Notes under the pieces: model-generated
Database searches by the model: none
Seen by the model: only the letters and a program-made list of their open reading frames with translations
What the model was told of the DNA's origin: nothing
DNA from: an uncultured Fusobacteriaceae bacterium
Lineage (GTDB): Bacteria; Fusobacteriota; Fusobacteriia; Fusobacteriales; Fusobacteriaceae
DNA: 50,192 nucleotides
Assembly: GCA_947038515.1 (NCBI GenBank)
Contig: CAMQWJ010000012.1
Coordinates: 1 to 50,192, forward strand
Direction: 5' to 3'
Shown here: positions 6,341 through 15,229 of the stretch, piece by piece
Position numbering within the stretch: the first letter of the stretch is position 1
Layout: each line of letters starts with the position of its first letter
Made by a program: the position numbers and the translations under genes

Positions 6341-7494
6341 ATAAAGATAAAAATAAATTAGAAAGTAAAAATAAAGAAACAGTTGTAAAAAATGGAAAGG
6401 TTCTAAGGTTTGGTTATACAACTGGAAGTTGTGCAACAGCTGTGCTTTCTGCAGCAACTCAAATGCTTCTCACCCAAGAAGAGATTAAAAATGTTACAAT
6501 TAATCTACCAAATGGAGAAGAAGTTGTATTTTTTATTGATGATATAAAAATAGAAAAGAATACTGTAACTTGTTCAACCATAAAAGATGCAGGAGATGAC
6601 CCTGATGTAACAGATGGAATAAAAATAATCGGGGAAAGTAAGTTTTATGAAACCGGAATAAAGTTAACAACAGGTATTGGAATAGGAATAGTAACCACAA
6701 AAGGATTGAAGAGTGAAATAGGTGAACCAGCGATTAATCCAGTTCCTAAAAAAATGATAATAACAAATCTTGAAAGAATATGTAGAGAGAATAACTATAC
6801 TGAAGGGATAGAGGTAAAACTATCAGTACCTGAAGGAGAAAAAATATCAGAAAAAACATTTAATCCAAGATTGGGTATAATTGGTGGAATTTCAATTTTA
6901 GGAACTACAGGAATAGTGGAGCCAATGAGTGAAAAAGCTTTGGTGGATACAGTGAAAATTTTGATAGATAAGTATAAAGAAAATGAAAACAATGAAAATA
7001 TATTAATAACACCTGGAAATTATGGAAGAGACTATTGTCTTAATAGACTAGGGATTGATATTGAAAAAGGGATAAAATGTTCAAATTATATGGGTGAAAC
7101 ATTGGACTATATTGTCTATAAAAAATATAAAAAAATATTAATTGTTGGGCATCTTGGTAAATTAGTTAAACTTGCAGGTGGAATAATGAATACGCATTCT
7201 CTTGTAGCAGATTGTAGAATGGAATTATTAGCACTTCACACAGGTCTTTGCGGAGGTTCTGTAGAGTCTATGAAAGAAATAATGGAGTGTGTAACAACAG
7301 AGGCAGCAGTGGAAATAATAGAAAAAACGGGATTAAAAGAACAAATATTTAAAAATATTGTTGAAAAGATAAAATATCATTTAAATTACAGGGTAAAAGG
7401 AGAAGTAGAGATAGAAGTAATCCTATTTTTACTGAATGATAAGACCGAAGAAAAAAGTAAAAATGCTCTACAATTTGTGGAGTTATTTAAATAA
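6331..7494 (+). CDS. cbiD: Cobalt-precorrin-5B (C1)-methyltransferase CbiD
   Basis: CbiD, 387 residues, transfers the C1 methyl group from S-adenosylmethionine to cobalt-precorrin-5B in the anaerobic corrin pathway. The N-terminal YTTGSCATA motif (about 29-37), DAGDDPDVTDG, TGIGIGIVTTKGL, INPVPKKMI and GGIMNTHS are characteristic. A GTG at 6331 is the likely start, within the last codons of cbiO, with GAGG just upstream. Residues 1-20 are lysine-rich and poorly conserved, so a slightly later start is possible. Confidence 0.95.
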   Translation: MEINKDKNKLESKNKETVVKNGKVLRFGYTTGSCATAVLSAATQMLLTQEEIKNVTINLPNGEEVVFFIDDIKIEKNTVTCSTIKDAGDDPDVTDGIKIIGESKFYETGIKLTTGIGIGIVTTKGLKSEIGEPAINPVPKKMIITNLERICRENNYTEGIEVKLSVPEGEKISEKTFNPRLGIIGGISILGTTGIVEPMSEKALVDTVKILIDKYKENENNENILITPGNYGRDYCLNRLGIDIEKGIKCSNYMGETLDYIVYKKYKKILIVGHLGKLVKLAGGIMNTHSLVADCRMELLALHTGLCGGSVESMKEIMECVTTEAAVEIIEKTGLKEQIFKNIVEKIKYHLNYRVKGEVEIEVILFLLNDKTEEKSKNALQFVELFK

Positions 7495-7502
7495 AATTAA
7501 AA

Positions 7503-7546
7503 GGGAGGGGAGGTAAGTTTTAAGAAAATGAAATTTACCAAAAAAA
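7503..7546 (+). promoter_or_regulatory. Bridged ribosome-binding site of cbiL (SD - hairpin - A7 - AUG)
   Basis: GGGAGGGGAGG (7503-7513) is 33 bases from the cbiL ATG (7547). GGTAAGTTT (7512-7520) pairs with AAATTTACC (7531-7539) in a 9-bp stem with one G-U pair and 10-base loop, followed by exactly seven A residues and the ATG. The layout is the same as before cbiN. An ATG inside the loop (7528) opens an out-of-frame 19-codon ORF, the other possible reading. Confidence 0.6.
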
Positions 7547-8272
7547 ATGATGAAAAAAGAGGGAATAGAGAATTTGAATTCTAAATATGGAACTTTTTAT
7601 AGTGTTGGAGTAGGACCTGGAGATCCATCACTTATGACTATTAAATCTGTTGAAACTATAAAAAAAAGTGATATAATAGTGCTACCAAAGAGTGGAGCAA
7701 CAGAAAATATTGCTTTTAAAATAGCAAAAGAGTATTTGGGAGATAAAAAAATAATTGAGTGTGATATGCCCATGACAAGAGATAAAGAATTACTATATCA
7801 AAGTCATGAAAATGCAACAGAAACAATTGAAGAACTCTTAAAAAGTGGAAAAACAGTATCTTTTTTAACACTTGGAGATCCATCAATTTATAGCAGTACA
7901 ATGTATGTTCATAAAAGACTGACTGAAAGAGGATACAAAACAGTTCTTATACCGGGAATTCCTTCGTTTTGTGCTGTTGCAGCAAGTTTAAATACTTCTC
8001 TTTGTGAAGGTGGAGAAGTTTTACATATTATCCCTGCATCTTATGATGATATTGATGAATCACTTGCACTAAAAGGAAATAAAATATTAATGAAATCAGG
8101 AAAAAGTATTTATAGTGTAAAAGATAAAATATTGAGTTCAGGAAACAAAGAAGCAATGATGGTTGAATGTGCTTCTATGGAAAATGAAAAAGTATATAAA
8201 AAAATAGAATTGATAGAGGAAAATGCTAGTTATTTTTCAATTTTATTAGTGAAAGATGGGGAAAAAAAATAA
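7547..8272 (+). CDS. cbiL: Cobalt-factor II C20-methyltransferase CbiL
   Basis: CbiL, 241 residues, methylates C20 of cobalt-factor II, the first ring-methylation after cobalt insertion. It has the class III (tetrapyrrole) methyltransferase marks: N-terminal FYSVGVGPGDPSLMTIKSV, the long glycine-turn TLGDPSIYSSTMY (about 107-119) and PGIPSFCAVAASLN. MMKKEG at 7547 is the first in-frame start after the strong but distant Shine-Dalgarno; the second ATG (7550) is equivalent. Its place between cbiD and cbiF supports the CbiL rather than CbiF assignment. Confidence 0.93.
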   Translation: MMKKEGIENLNSKYGTFYSVGVGPGDPSLMTIKSVETIKKSDIIVLPKSGATENIAFKIAKEYLGDKKIIECDMPMTRDKELLYQSHENATETIEELLKSGKTVSFLTLGDPSIYSSTMYVHKRLTERGYKTVLIPGIPSFCAVAASLNTSLCEGGEVLHIIPASYDDIDESLALKGNKILMKSGKSIYSVKDKILSSGNKEAMMVECASMENEKVYKKIELIEENASYFSILLVKDGEKK

Positions 8273-8316
8273 ATATATAAGATTATAAAAAATAAAAATT
8301 AGAAAGGAAGTGTAAA

Positions 8317-9075
8317 ATGATTAACTTTGTTGGAGCAGGACCAGGAGCAGTAGATTTAATAACAGTAAGAGGACAAAAACAATTGAGTGAGGCAGATATA
8401 ATAATTTATGCAGGTTCACTGGTTAATCCAGGACTTTTAGAGTATAGAAAAGAGAGTTGCGAAATATATAATAGTGCTAGTATGACTCTTGAAGAAGTGA
8501 TAGAAGTCATGGTTAAAGGAGAAAAAGAAGGTAAAAAAATAGTTAGACTTCATACAGGAGATCCATCTATATATGGTGCAATAAGAGAACAAATGGATAT
8601 ATTAGACACACATGAAATGTCTTATAAAGTTACACCAGGAGTAAGTTCTTTTATAGGAGCTGCTTCATCTCTTAAAGCAGAGTTTACTCTTCCAGGAGTA
8701 ACACAAACAGTTATTTTAACTAGAATGGAAGGAAGAACACCAGTTCCAGAGAAAGAATCAATTTCAAAATTAGCAAGTCATGGTGCAACAATGGCAATAT
8801 TTTTGACTTCTACTATGATAGAGGAGCTTTCAAAAAGACTTATAGAGGGTGGGTATTCAGCAGATTCAAAAGCTGCTATAGTCTACAAAGCAACTTGGGA
8901 TGATGAAAAAATAATTAGAACAACAGTTAAAAATTTAGGAGAAGCAGCAAGAGAAAATGGAATAAATAAAATGGCATTAATTTTTGTAGGTGGCTTCTTA
9001 GGGGATAAATATGATCGTTCAAAATTATATGACCCAGAGTTTACCCACGAATTTAGAGAAGGTATTCAGAGATGA
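8317..9075 (+). CDS. cbiF: Cobalt-precorrin-4 C11-methyltransferase CbiF
   Basis: CbiF, 252 residues, adds the methyl group at C11 of cobalt-precorrin-4. Diagnostic segments are FVGAGPGAVDLITVRG at the N-terminus, YAGSLVNPGLLEY (about 33-45), LHTGDPSIYGAIREQMD (about 81-97), TPGVSSFIGAAS and LPGVTQTVILTR, all typical for CbiF/CobM. AAGGAAGTG precedes the ATG by a normal distance. The TGA overlaps the ATG of cbiG by four bases. Confidence 0.96.
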   Translation: MINFVGAGPGAVDLITVRGQKQLSEADIIIYAGSLVNPGLLEYRKESCEIYNSASMTLEEVIEVMVKGEKEGKKIVRLHTGDPSIYGAIREQMDILDTHEMSYKVTPGVSSFIGAASSLKAEFTLPGVTQTVILTRMEGRTPVPEKESISKLASHGATMAIFLTSTMIEELSKRLIEGGYSADSKAAIVYKATWDDEKIIRTTVKNLGEAARENGINKMALIFVGGFLGDKYDRSKLYDPEFTHEFREGIQR

Positions 9076-10076
9076 AAGTAGCAATACTCTCCTTTACCCC
9101 AAAAGGGGCATTGCTACAAAATAGGATTATTACAAAGTTTAATTATGAGTTTATAGTTTTTGACTTAGAGAAGAATCAAATAAAAAAATGGTTGGAAAAA
9201 GTATTTTATCAGTGTGATGCAATAATTTTCATAGGTGCTGCAGGAATAGCAACAAGATTAATAAGTACTCTTTTGAAAGGAAAAGATGTTGATCCGGGAG
9301 TTTTGGTAATGGATGAATTAGGGAAATATGTAATTCCAATTTTATCAGGACATATAGGTGGAAGCAATGAACTTTCAATAGAAATATCTGAAAAAATTAA
9401 TGCTACTCCAATAATCACAACTGCTACAGACCTTAATGAAAAATTTGCAGTAGATCTTTGGAGTAAAAAGAATAATTGTAAAATAGAGGATATATCAAAA
9501 ATAAAATATATTTCAAGTGCTGTTTTAAGAGATGAATTAATAGGTTTTTATAGTGATTTTGAAATTATAGGAAAGCTACCAAATGAAATAATAAAAATAG
9601 ATAGTCCAGAAAGTAGAATTGAAAATGGAATATGTGTATCTTTAAATCCAAATTTATTTCCTTTTAAAAATACGATTAATATAATTCCACAAGTTATAAC
9701 TTTAGGAATTGGTTGTAAACGGGGAACAAAGGCAGTAGAGTTAGAAAAATTTATTTTAGAAGAATTGGATAAAAAGAAGATATCATTAAAATCTATAGTA
9801 GGAATTGCAACTATTGATTTGAAAAAAGATGAAGAAGGATTGCTTGAGTTTGCTAAAAAATATAATCTTGAAATAGTTTTTTATACAAAAGATGAACTTA
9901 ATGAAGTAGAGGGAGATTTTACAGGTTCAGAATTTGTAAAATCCATAACAGGTGTTGATAATGTTTGTGAAAGAAGTTGTATATTAAAAAGTAGTGGAGA
10001 GTTAATAGCTAAAAAAAATTCTAAAAATGGAATGACACTTGCTATTGCCAGAAATTACTGGGGGTGTAAATTTTGA
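9072..10076 (+). CDS. cbiG: Cobalt-precorrin-5A hydrolase CbiG
   Basis: CbiG, 334 residues, opens the delta-lactone of cobalt-precorrin-5A and releases the two-carbon unit as acetaldehyde. The N-terminal domain shows CDAIIFIGAAGIATR, DPGVLVMDELG and PILSGHIGGSNELS; the central linker and C-terminal domain show TLGIGCKRGT, GIATIDLKKDE and TGVDNVCERSC. The usual three-part architecture is complete. ATGA overlap with cbiF; the end overlaps the TTG start of hemA. Confidence 0.95.
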   Translation: MKVAILSFTPKGALLQNRIITKFNYEFIVFDLEKNQIKKWLEKVFYQCDAIIFIGAAGIATRLISTLLKGKDVDPGVLVMDELGKYVIPILSGHIGGSNELSIEISEKINATPIITTATDLNEKFAVDLWSKKNNCKIEDISKIKYISSAVLRDELIGFYSDFEIIGKLPNEIIKIDSPESRIENGICVSLNPNLFPFKNTINIIPQVITLGIGCKRGTKAVELEKFILEELDKKKISLKSIVGIATIDLKKDEEGLLEFAKKYNLEIVFYTKDELNEVEGDFTGSEFVKSITGVDNVCERSCILKSSGELIAKKNSKNGMTLAIARNYWGCKF

Positions 10077-11068
10077 AGATTTTAATGGCAGGATTAGATT
10101 ATACTCTAGCCAATATTGAAGAGAGAGAAAAATTTTCCTTTACTAAATCAATGATAGAATTGGCATATAGTGAAATTATAGAGAATGAAAATATATTGGG
10201 GACTGTAATTATATCCACTTGTAATAGAACCGAAATATATTTATCTTGTAAAGCTACGTACAAATGTAATCCTTTTGAGATATTATGTGGGTTATTAAAA
10301 ATAAAAGTAGAGGGAAAGCAAATTCCTTATTATACAAAAGAAAATGAAGAAGTTTTACGACATCTATCACATTTGGCTTGTGGGGTTAAATCACAAATTT
10401 GGGGTGAAGATCAAATAATTACCCAAGTAAAAAATGCTATAGTAATGGCACGTGAATTTGGGACTACAGATAGTTATCTAGAAGTTTTATTTAGAAATGC
10501 AGTAACAGCAGGAAAAAAAATAAAATCAACTTTAAGATTAAGCACAAGAGAAGCCTCAGTTGTATATAAGGCATTAAATATTTTAGAGGAAAAGGACTCT
10601 ATCCAAAAAGTATTAGTTATAGGAAATGGAGAAATTGGAAAACTTATGGCAGAAGTGCTTCAAAAAAATGGCTATGAAACTCTAAATACATTAAGACAGT
10701 ATACTTCAGGTTCTTTAACTGCAAGTTATGGAATAATTGCTGTTGATTATGCAAAAAGATATGAGGCAATAGAAAAGGTTGATGCTGTTATAAGTGCAAC
10801 TTTGAGTCCTCATTATACTTGTGAAAAAGATGAAATATTGAATTTAAAAAATTATCCAAAATTATGGATAGACTTAGCATTGCCAAGAGACATTGAAACA
10901 AGTATAAAAGAGTTGGACGGGGTAGAACTTTATGACATTGATAATATTTCAGCGGAGGAAATAAAAGAAAGTCATAGAGAACAACTTAAGGAGATAGATA
11001 TAATAATAGATAAGTATATTTTAGAATATAGAAAATGGTGTGATTATAAAAAAAATAATGATGAATAA
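10073..11068 (+). CDS. hemA: Glutamyl-tRNA reductase HemA (short C-terminus)
   Basis: HemA, 331 residues, reduces glutamyl-tRNA(Glu) to glutamate-1-semialdehyde, the first committed step of C5 tetrapyrrole synthesis. The catalytic Cys is in STCNRTEIY (C50); the substrate-binding loop WGEDQI and the nucleotide-binding VLVIGNGEIGKLM are present. It is shorter than common family members (about 400-430 residues): most of the C-terminal dimerization region is lacking, although the frame ends naturally. The start is TTG at 10073, inside the cbiG stop, with GGGGGTG upstream. Its position in the corrin operon implies that the riboswitch also sets precursor supply. Confidence 0.9.
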   Translation: MKILMAGLDYTLANIEEREKFSFTKSMIELAYSEIIENENILGTVIISTCNRTEIYLSCKATYKCNPFEILCGLLKIKVEGKQIPYYTKENEEVLRHLSHLACGVKSQIWGEDQIITQVKNAIVMAREFGTTDSYLEVLFRNAVTAGKKIKSTLRLSTREASVVYKALNILEEKDSIQKVLVIGNGEIGKLMAEVLQKNGYETLNTLRQYTSGSLTASYGIIAVDYAKRYEAIEKVDAVISATLSPHYTCEKDEILNLKNYPKLWIDLALPRDIETSIKELDGVELYDIDNISAEEIKESHREQLKEIDIIIDKYILEYRKWCDYKKNNDE

Positions 11069-11083
11069 AAAAATGGAGGAAAT

Positions 11084-11815
11084 ATGAAATTATATGTAGT
11101 TGGATTGGGACCAGGAAACGATAGATATATGACACCACAAGGGAAAGAGGCAATACAAGAGAGTAATGTTATTGTTGGTTATGATGTTTATGTGGAGTTA
11201 ATAAGACACTTAATAACTGATGAAAAAGAGGTTATCTCAACAGGAATGACTAAAGAAGCAGATAGATGTAAGCAAGCTATTGATTGTGCATTATCTGGAA
11301 AAACAGTTTCTATGGTCTGTAGTGGAGATGCGGGAGTTTATGGAATGGCTGGAATAATTTATGAAATGGCAAAAGATTATCCAAAATTAGAAATAGTAGT
11401 TGTTTCTGGAATAACAGCAGCTTGTAGTGGAGCAGCAGTATTGGGTGCTCCATTAATACATGATTTTTCTGTTATTTCTTTGAGTGATTTATTAACTCCT
11501 TGGGAAAAAATAGAAAAAAGACTACTTTTATCAGCAGAAGCAGATTTTGTAGTGTGTTTGTATAATCCAAAAAGTAAAAAAAGACATGATTACTTAGAAA
11601 AAGCATGTAATATAATGATGAAGCATAAATCTGAAGATACTCCTTGTGGATACGTACGGAATATAGGTAGAGATGGAGAAATTAGTAAAATATGTAAATT
11701 GAAGGAATTAAAAGATCAAGAAATTGATATGTTTACAACTGTTTTTGTTGGAAATAGTGAAACTAAAGTTATAAATGGAAAACTAGTAACACCTAGAGGA
11801 TATAAAGGAATATAA
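11084..11815 (+). CDS. cbiH: Cobalt-precorrin-3 C17-methyltransferase CbiH
   Basis: CbiH, 243 residues, methylates C17 and drives ring contraction to cobalt-precorrin-4. N-terminal YVVGLGPGNDRYMTPQ, YDVYVELI, CSGDAGVYGMAG (about 80-91), GITAACSGAAVLGAPLIHDF and VVCLYNPKSKKR are characteristic of CbiH/CobJ. TGGAGGAAAT immediately precedes the ATG. The TAA is followed without gap by the ATG of cbiJ. Confidence 0.96.
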   Translation: MKLYVVGLGPGNDRYMTPQGKEAIQESNVIVGYDVYVELIRHLITDEKEVISTGMTKEADRCKQAIDCALSGKTVSMVCSGDAGVYGMAGIIYEMAKDYPKLEIVVVSGITAACSGAAVLGAPLIHDFSVISLSDLLTPWEKIEKRLLLSAEADFVVCLYNPKSKKRHDYLEKACNIMMKHKSEDTPCGYVRNIGRDGEISKICKLKELKDQEIDMFTTVFVGNSETKVINGKLVTPRGYKGI

Positions 11816-12601
11816 ATGAAAAATAAGAAAGTTTTACTTTTTTCAGGTACTTTTGAAGGTAGAAAAATAGCTGAATTTATGGATAAAAATAATATCTCAG
11901 GATCGGTCTGTGTTGCAACTGAGTATGGACGTGAAGTGATGCCAGTATTGAATTCAGTGAAAATAAAAAGTGGTAGATTATCTGAAAAAGAAATAATAAA
12001 ATTAATAATTGAGGAAAAAATTACTCTTGTCATAGATGGAACACACCCCTATGCTGAAGAAGTGACTAAAAATATAAAATTAGCCTCAGAAGAAACAAAG
12101 ACTCAATATTATAGAGTATTAAGAGATGAGAACTTAGATGAATTAAATAATTTAACAGATAAAAACAATAATAAAATAATAAAAAGAGTAAAAAATACCG
12201 AGGAAGCAGTGGTATGGTTATCAGGTACAAAAGGAAAAATATTAAATACAACTGGAAGTAAAGAATTACCTTTATATTGTAAAATTCCTGATTATAAAGA
12301 TAGGTTAGTTGTAAGAGTCTTACCAGACAGTAAAATAATGGAGCAATGTAAAGAATTAGGAATAAAAAGTAGTAATATAATTGGAATGCAGGGACCATTT
12401 TCTAAAGAATTAAATATTGGATTTTTAAACCAATATAAATGTGAATACCTAGTAAGTAAAAATACAGGATTAGCAGGTGGTTTTAAAGAAAAAATTGAAG
12501 CTAGTGTCCAGTGTGGAGTGAAAGTAGTGGTTATAGATCGACCTGAAGATGGAATAGGGTATTCATGTGATGAAATTATAGAAACTATATTAATTAGTTA
12601 A
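11816..12601 (+). CDS. cbiJ: Cobalt-precorrin-6A reductase CbiJ
   Basis: CbiJ, 261 residues, NADH-dependent reductase of cobalt-precorrin-6A. The N-terminal LLFSGTFEGRKIAEF nucleotide-binding turn, VIDGTHPYAEEVT, LNTTGSKEL and GMQGPFSKELN are family marks. It begins directly after the cbiH stop (TAA-ATG), with AAGGA in the last codons of cbiH as a ribosome-binding site. Confidence 0.94.
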   Translation: MKNKKVLLFSGTFEGRKIAEFMDKNNISGSVCVATEYGREVMPVLNSVKIKSGRLSEKEIIKLIIEEKITLVIDGTHPYAEEVTKNIKLASEETKTQYYRVLRDENLDELNNLTDKNNNKIIKRVKNTEEAVVWLSGTKGKILNTTGSKELPLYCKIPDYKDRLVVRVLPDSKIMEQCKELGIKSSNIIGMQGPFSKELNIGFLNQYKCEYLVSKNTGLAGGFKEKIEASVQCGVKVVVIDRPEDGIGYSCDEIIETILIS

Positions 12602-12639
12602 TTTTTAGATAGAAAATGCTTTTTTGTAGGAGGTAAAAA

Positions 12640-13860
12640 ATGAAAATAGCTATTATTGGTGCAGGATTAGGTTCTGAAAAATATTTAACAGATATAAGTA
12701 AAGAAAAAATAGATAAAGCTGATTTAATTCTTACAACAAAGAGAATATTTGAAAAATTAGGTCATTTAAACAAAAATATGATTTGTCAGGAAATAGGAGA
12801 GATTTCAAAATTTATTATTGAGAATAAAGATAAATATAAAAATAGTAATGTTGTAATCCTAGCAACTGGTGATATAGGTTTTTTTAGTATATCAAAACTT
12901 TTAAAGAGAGATTTAGAAGAGTTTGAGTTGGAATTTATTAATGGTATAAGTAGCCTACAATATCTGACTTCTGCTTTAAAAACAACTTATTCTGATATTA
13001 AAGTGATAAGCATTCATGGGCGAGAAAATAAAGTGATTCCATTTGTATCATATAATCCTAGAGTTTTTGTTTTAACAGGTGGAGAATATAAAGCTGGGGA
13101 TGTTATAAAAGACCTTTATAGAGTTGGATTAAAAAATATTACTATTACTGTTGGAGAAAATCTTTCTGATGAAAATGAAAGAATAGTAACGGACACAATA
13201 GAAAATATGCTTGAAATGGAATTTGGAAATTTATCTGTAATGTTAATAGAAAACAGGGATTATATAGATTGTCATAAAAAAATATTTGATGCAGATTTTA
13301 TTAGAGGTAAAGTTCCTATGACAAAATCTTCAATTAGGACTCTGGCAATTTCCATGATGGAAGTAAAACCAACAGATAAAATTCTTGATGTTGGAGCAGG
13401 TACCGGAGCTGTTACCATTGAATTAGCTAGAAGAGCATATGAGGGAATGGTTTATGGAATAGAACAAAATGATGTTGCTTTAGAATTAATAAAAGAAAAT
13501 CGTGAAAAACTAAAAGCTTATAATATAGAGATAATAAAGGGGCTGGCTCCAGATGGATTTGAAAAATTACCTAAAATAGATAAAGCTTTTATTGGGGGTA
13601 GTAAAGGAAATCTAAATAAAATAATAGAGAAGTTAGTAGAAAATAATAAAAAGATTAAAATAGTGATAACATCAATTGCACTTGAAACGTTAAATGAAGC
13701 TATGATATGTTTGGAAAAGTTAGGATTTATGACAAGTATATCTTGTATAAATGTATCTAATGTTGAAAAAATAGCAGGGTATAGTATGATGAAAAGTGAA
13801 AATCCTATCTATATTATTACAGGAGAATTAAACTCTGGAGAAACCAATGAAAACAATTAA
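12640..13860 (+). CDS. cbiET: CbiE-CbiT fusion: cobalt-precorrin-7 C5-/-6B C15-methyltransferase (decarboxylating)
   Basis: A 406-residue bifunctional enzyme (CobL type). Residues 1 to about 205 are CbiE, a class III tetrapyrrole methyltransferase (IIGAGLGSEKYLT, ATGDIGFFSISKLL, NGISSLQYL). Residues about 215-406 are CbiT, a Rossmann methyltransferase with FIRGKVPMTKSSIR and the SAM motif LDVGAGTGAVTIELARR (D250 to G256). CbiT methylates C15 with decarboxylation of the C12 acetate, CbiE methylates C5. TAGGAGGT is six bases before the ATG. The end overlaps cbiA by 14 bases. Confidence 0.95.
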   Translation: MKIAIIGAGLGSEKYLTDISKEKIDKADLILTTKRIFEKLGHLNKNMICQEIGEISKFIIENKDKYKNSNVVILATGDIGFFSISKLLKRDLEEFELEFINGISSLQYLTSALKTTYSDIKVISIHGRENKVIPFVSYNPRVFVLTGGEYKAGDVIKDLYRVGLKNITITVGENLSDENERIVTDTIENMLEMEFGNLSVMLIENRDYIDCHKKIFDADFIRGKVPMTKSSIRTLAISMMEVKPTDKILDVGAGTGAVTIELARRAYEGMVYGIEQNDVALELIKENREKLKAYNIEIIKGLAPDGFEKLPKIDKAFIGGSKGNLNKIIEKLVENNKKIKIVITSIALETLNEAMICLEKLGFMTSISCINVSNVEKIAGYSMMKSENPIYIITGELNSGETNENN

Positions 13861-15229
13861 AAATATACCAAGAGTAATGATTGTAGGGACAGGAAGTAAT
13901 TCTGGAAAAACAACAATAACATGTGGGATATTAAAAGCACTTAAAAATAAAGGCTTAACCTTATCAAGTTTTAAGTGTGGTCCAGATTATATAGATCCAA
14001 TGTTTCATAGTAAGGTAATCGGAACCCACTCTAGAAATTTGGATTTATTTATGTGTGGAGAAAATTCAGTAAAGTATCTTTTAAATAAAAATAGTGAAAA
14101 GTCAGATTTCTCAATAATTGAAGGAGTTATGGGAATGTATGATGGTCTTGGAATGAGTGATGAATATTCTTCGAATCATTTAGCATTGGTAACAGAGACT
14201 CCAGAAATATTAATCGTTAATGGACGAGGGAAAAGTATTTCTATATTAGCAGAGATATCAGGATATTTAAATTTTAAAAAAAATAATATTAAAGGTGTAA
14301 TTTTAAATAATATAAGTGAGGGAATGTATTCTATATTTAAAAAAGCTATAGAAGAAGAACTTAAAATTGAAGTTTTTGGATTTTTACCTCCCCTTAAAGA
14401 TGTAGAGTTTAAAAGTAGACATTTAGGATTAATAACAGCAAATGAAATTGAAGATATTCAGGTTAAAATGGATATATTAGCAGAAGCTTGTGAAAAAAAT
14501 ATTGATTTGAAAAAAATTATAGAGTTGGGACATAAAACTGTTCCAGTAGATTTTCAAGAGATAAAAATTGAAGAGATTATAGAAAAAAATAGTGTAAGAA
14601 TAGGAATTGCATCAGACAATGCTTTTTCTTTCTACTATGAAGATAATATTGAACTCTTGAAAGAGTTAGGGGCTGAACTTGTATATTTTTCACCTTTAAA
14701 AGATGAAAAAATACCAGAAAATTTAAGTGGAATAATATTTGGTGGTGGCTATCCTGAAGAGTATGGGGAATTGTTGAAAAAAAATGTAACAATGATAGAA
14801 AGTATAAGAGAATCTAGTAAGAAAGGAACAATTATATATGGTGAATGTGGAGGATATATGTACCTTTGTAACTCACTAGAAGTAAAAAATAATGAAGAAC
14901 AATTGAAAAAAGAGCTTCCCATGGTAGGACTTATAAATTCAAAAGTATCAATGGGAGAAAAGTTAGTTAGATTTGGATATATTGAACTAATAGCTCAAAA
15001 AGATAATATATTTTGTAAAAAAGATGAAACTATAAAAGCACATGAATTTCATTATAGTGATAGTACAGATAATGGAAATATCTTTTTAGCCCAAAAGACA
15101 AGTGGTAAAAAATGGGAATGTATACATATGAAAGATAATATTATAGGTGGATATCCACATATTCATTTTTGGGGAAATATACAGTTTGCAAAGAATTTTA
15201 TCTATAAATGCAAGGAGATAAAAAAATGA
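13847..15229 (+). CDS. cbiA: Cobyrinate a,c-diamide synthase CbiA
   Basis: CbiA, 460 residues, ATP- and glutamine-dependent amidation of the a and c side chains of cobyrinate. The N-terminal P-loop domain has GTGSNSGKTT (14-23), FKCGPDYIDPMFH and EGVMGMYDG; the C-terminal class I glutaminase-like domain has FGGGYPEEY, YGECGGYMYL (nucleophile Cys, about residue 332) and HEFHYSD. The start overlaps cbiET and the final TGA overlaps the cobT ATG. Confidence 0.95.
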   Translation: MKTIKNIPRVMIVGTGSNSGKTTITCGILKALKNKGLTLSSFKCGPDYIDPMFHSKVIGTHSRNLDLFMCGENSVKYLLNKNSEKSDFSIIEGVMGMYDGLGMSDEYSSNHLALVTETPEILIVNGRGKSISILAEISGYLNFKKNNIKGVILNNISEGMYSIFKKAIEEELKIEVFGFLPPLKDVEFKSRHLGLITANEIEDIQVKMDILAEACEKNIDLKKIIELGHKTVPVDFQEIKIEEIIEKNSVRIGIASDNAFSFYYEDNIELLKELGAELVYFSPLKDEKIPENLSGIIFGGGYPEEYGELLKKNVTMIESIRESSKKGTIIYGECGGYMYLCNSLEVKNNEEQLKKELPMVGLINSKVSMGEKLVRFGYIELIAQKDNIFCKKDETIKAHEFHYSDSTDNGNIFLAQKTSGKKWECIHMKDNIIGGYPHIHFWGNIQFAKNFIYKCKEIKK

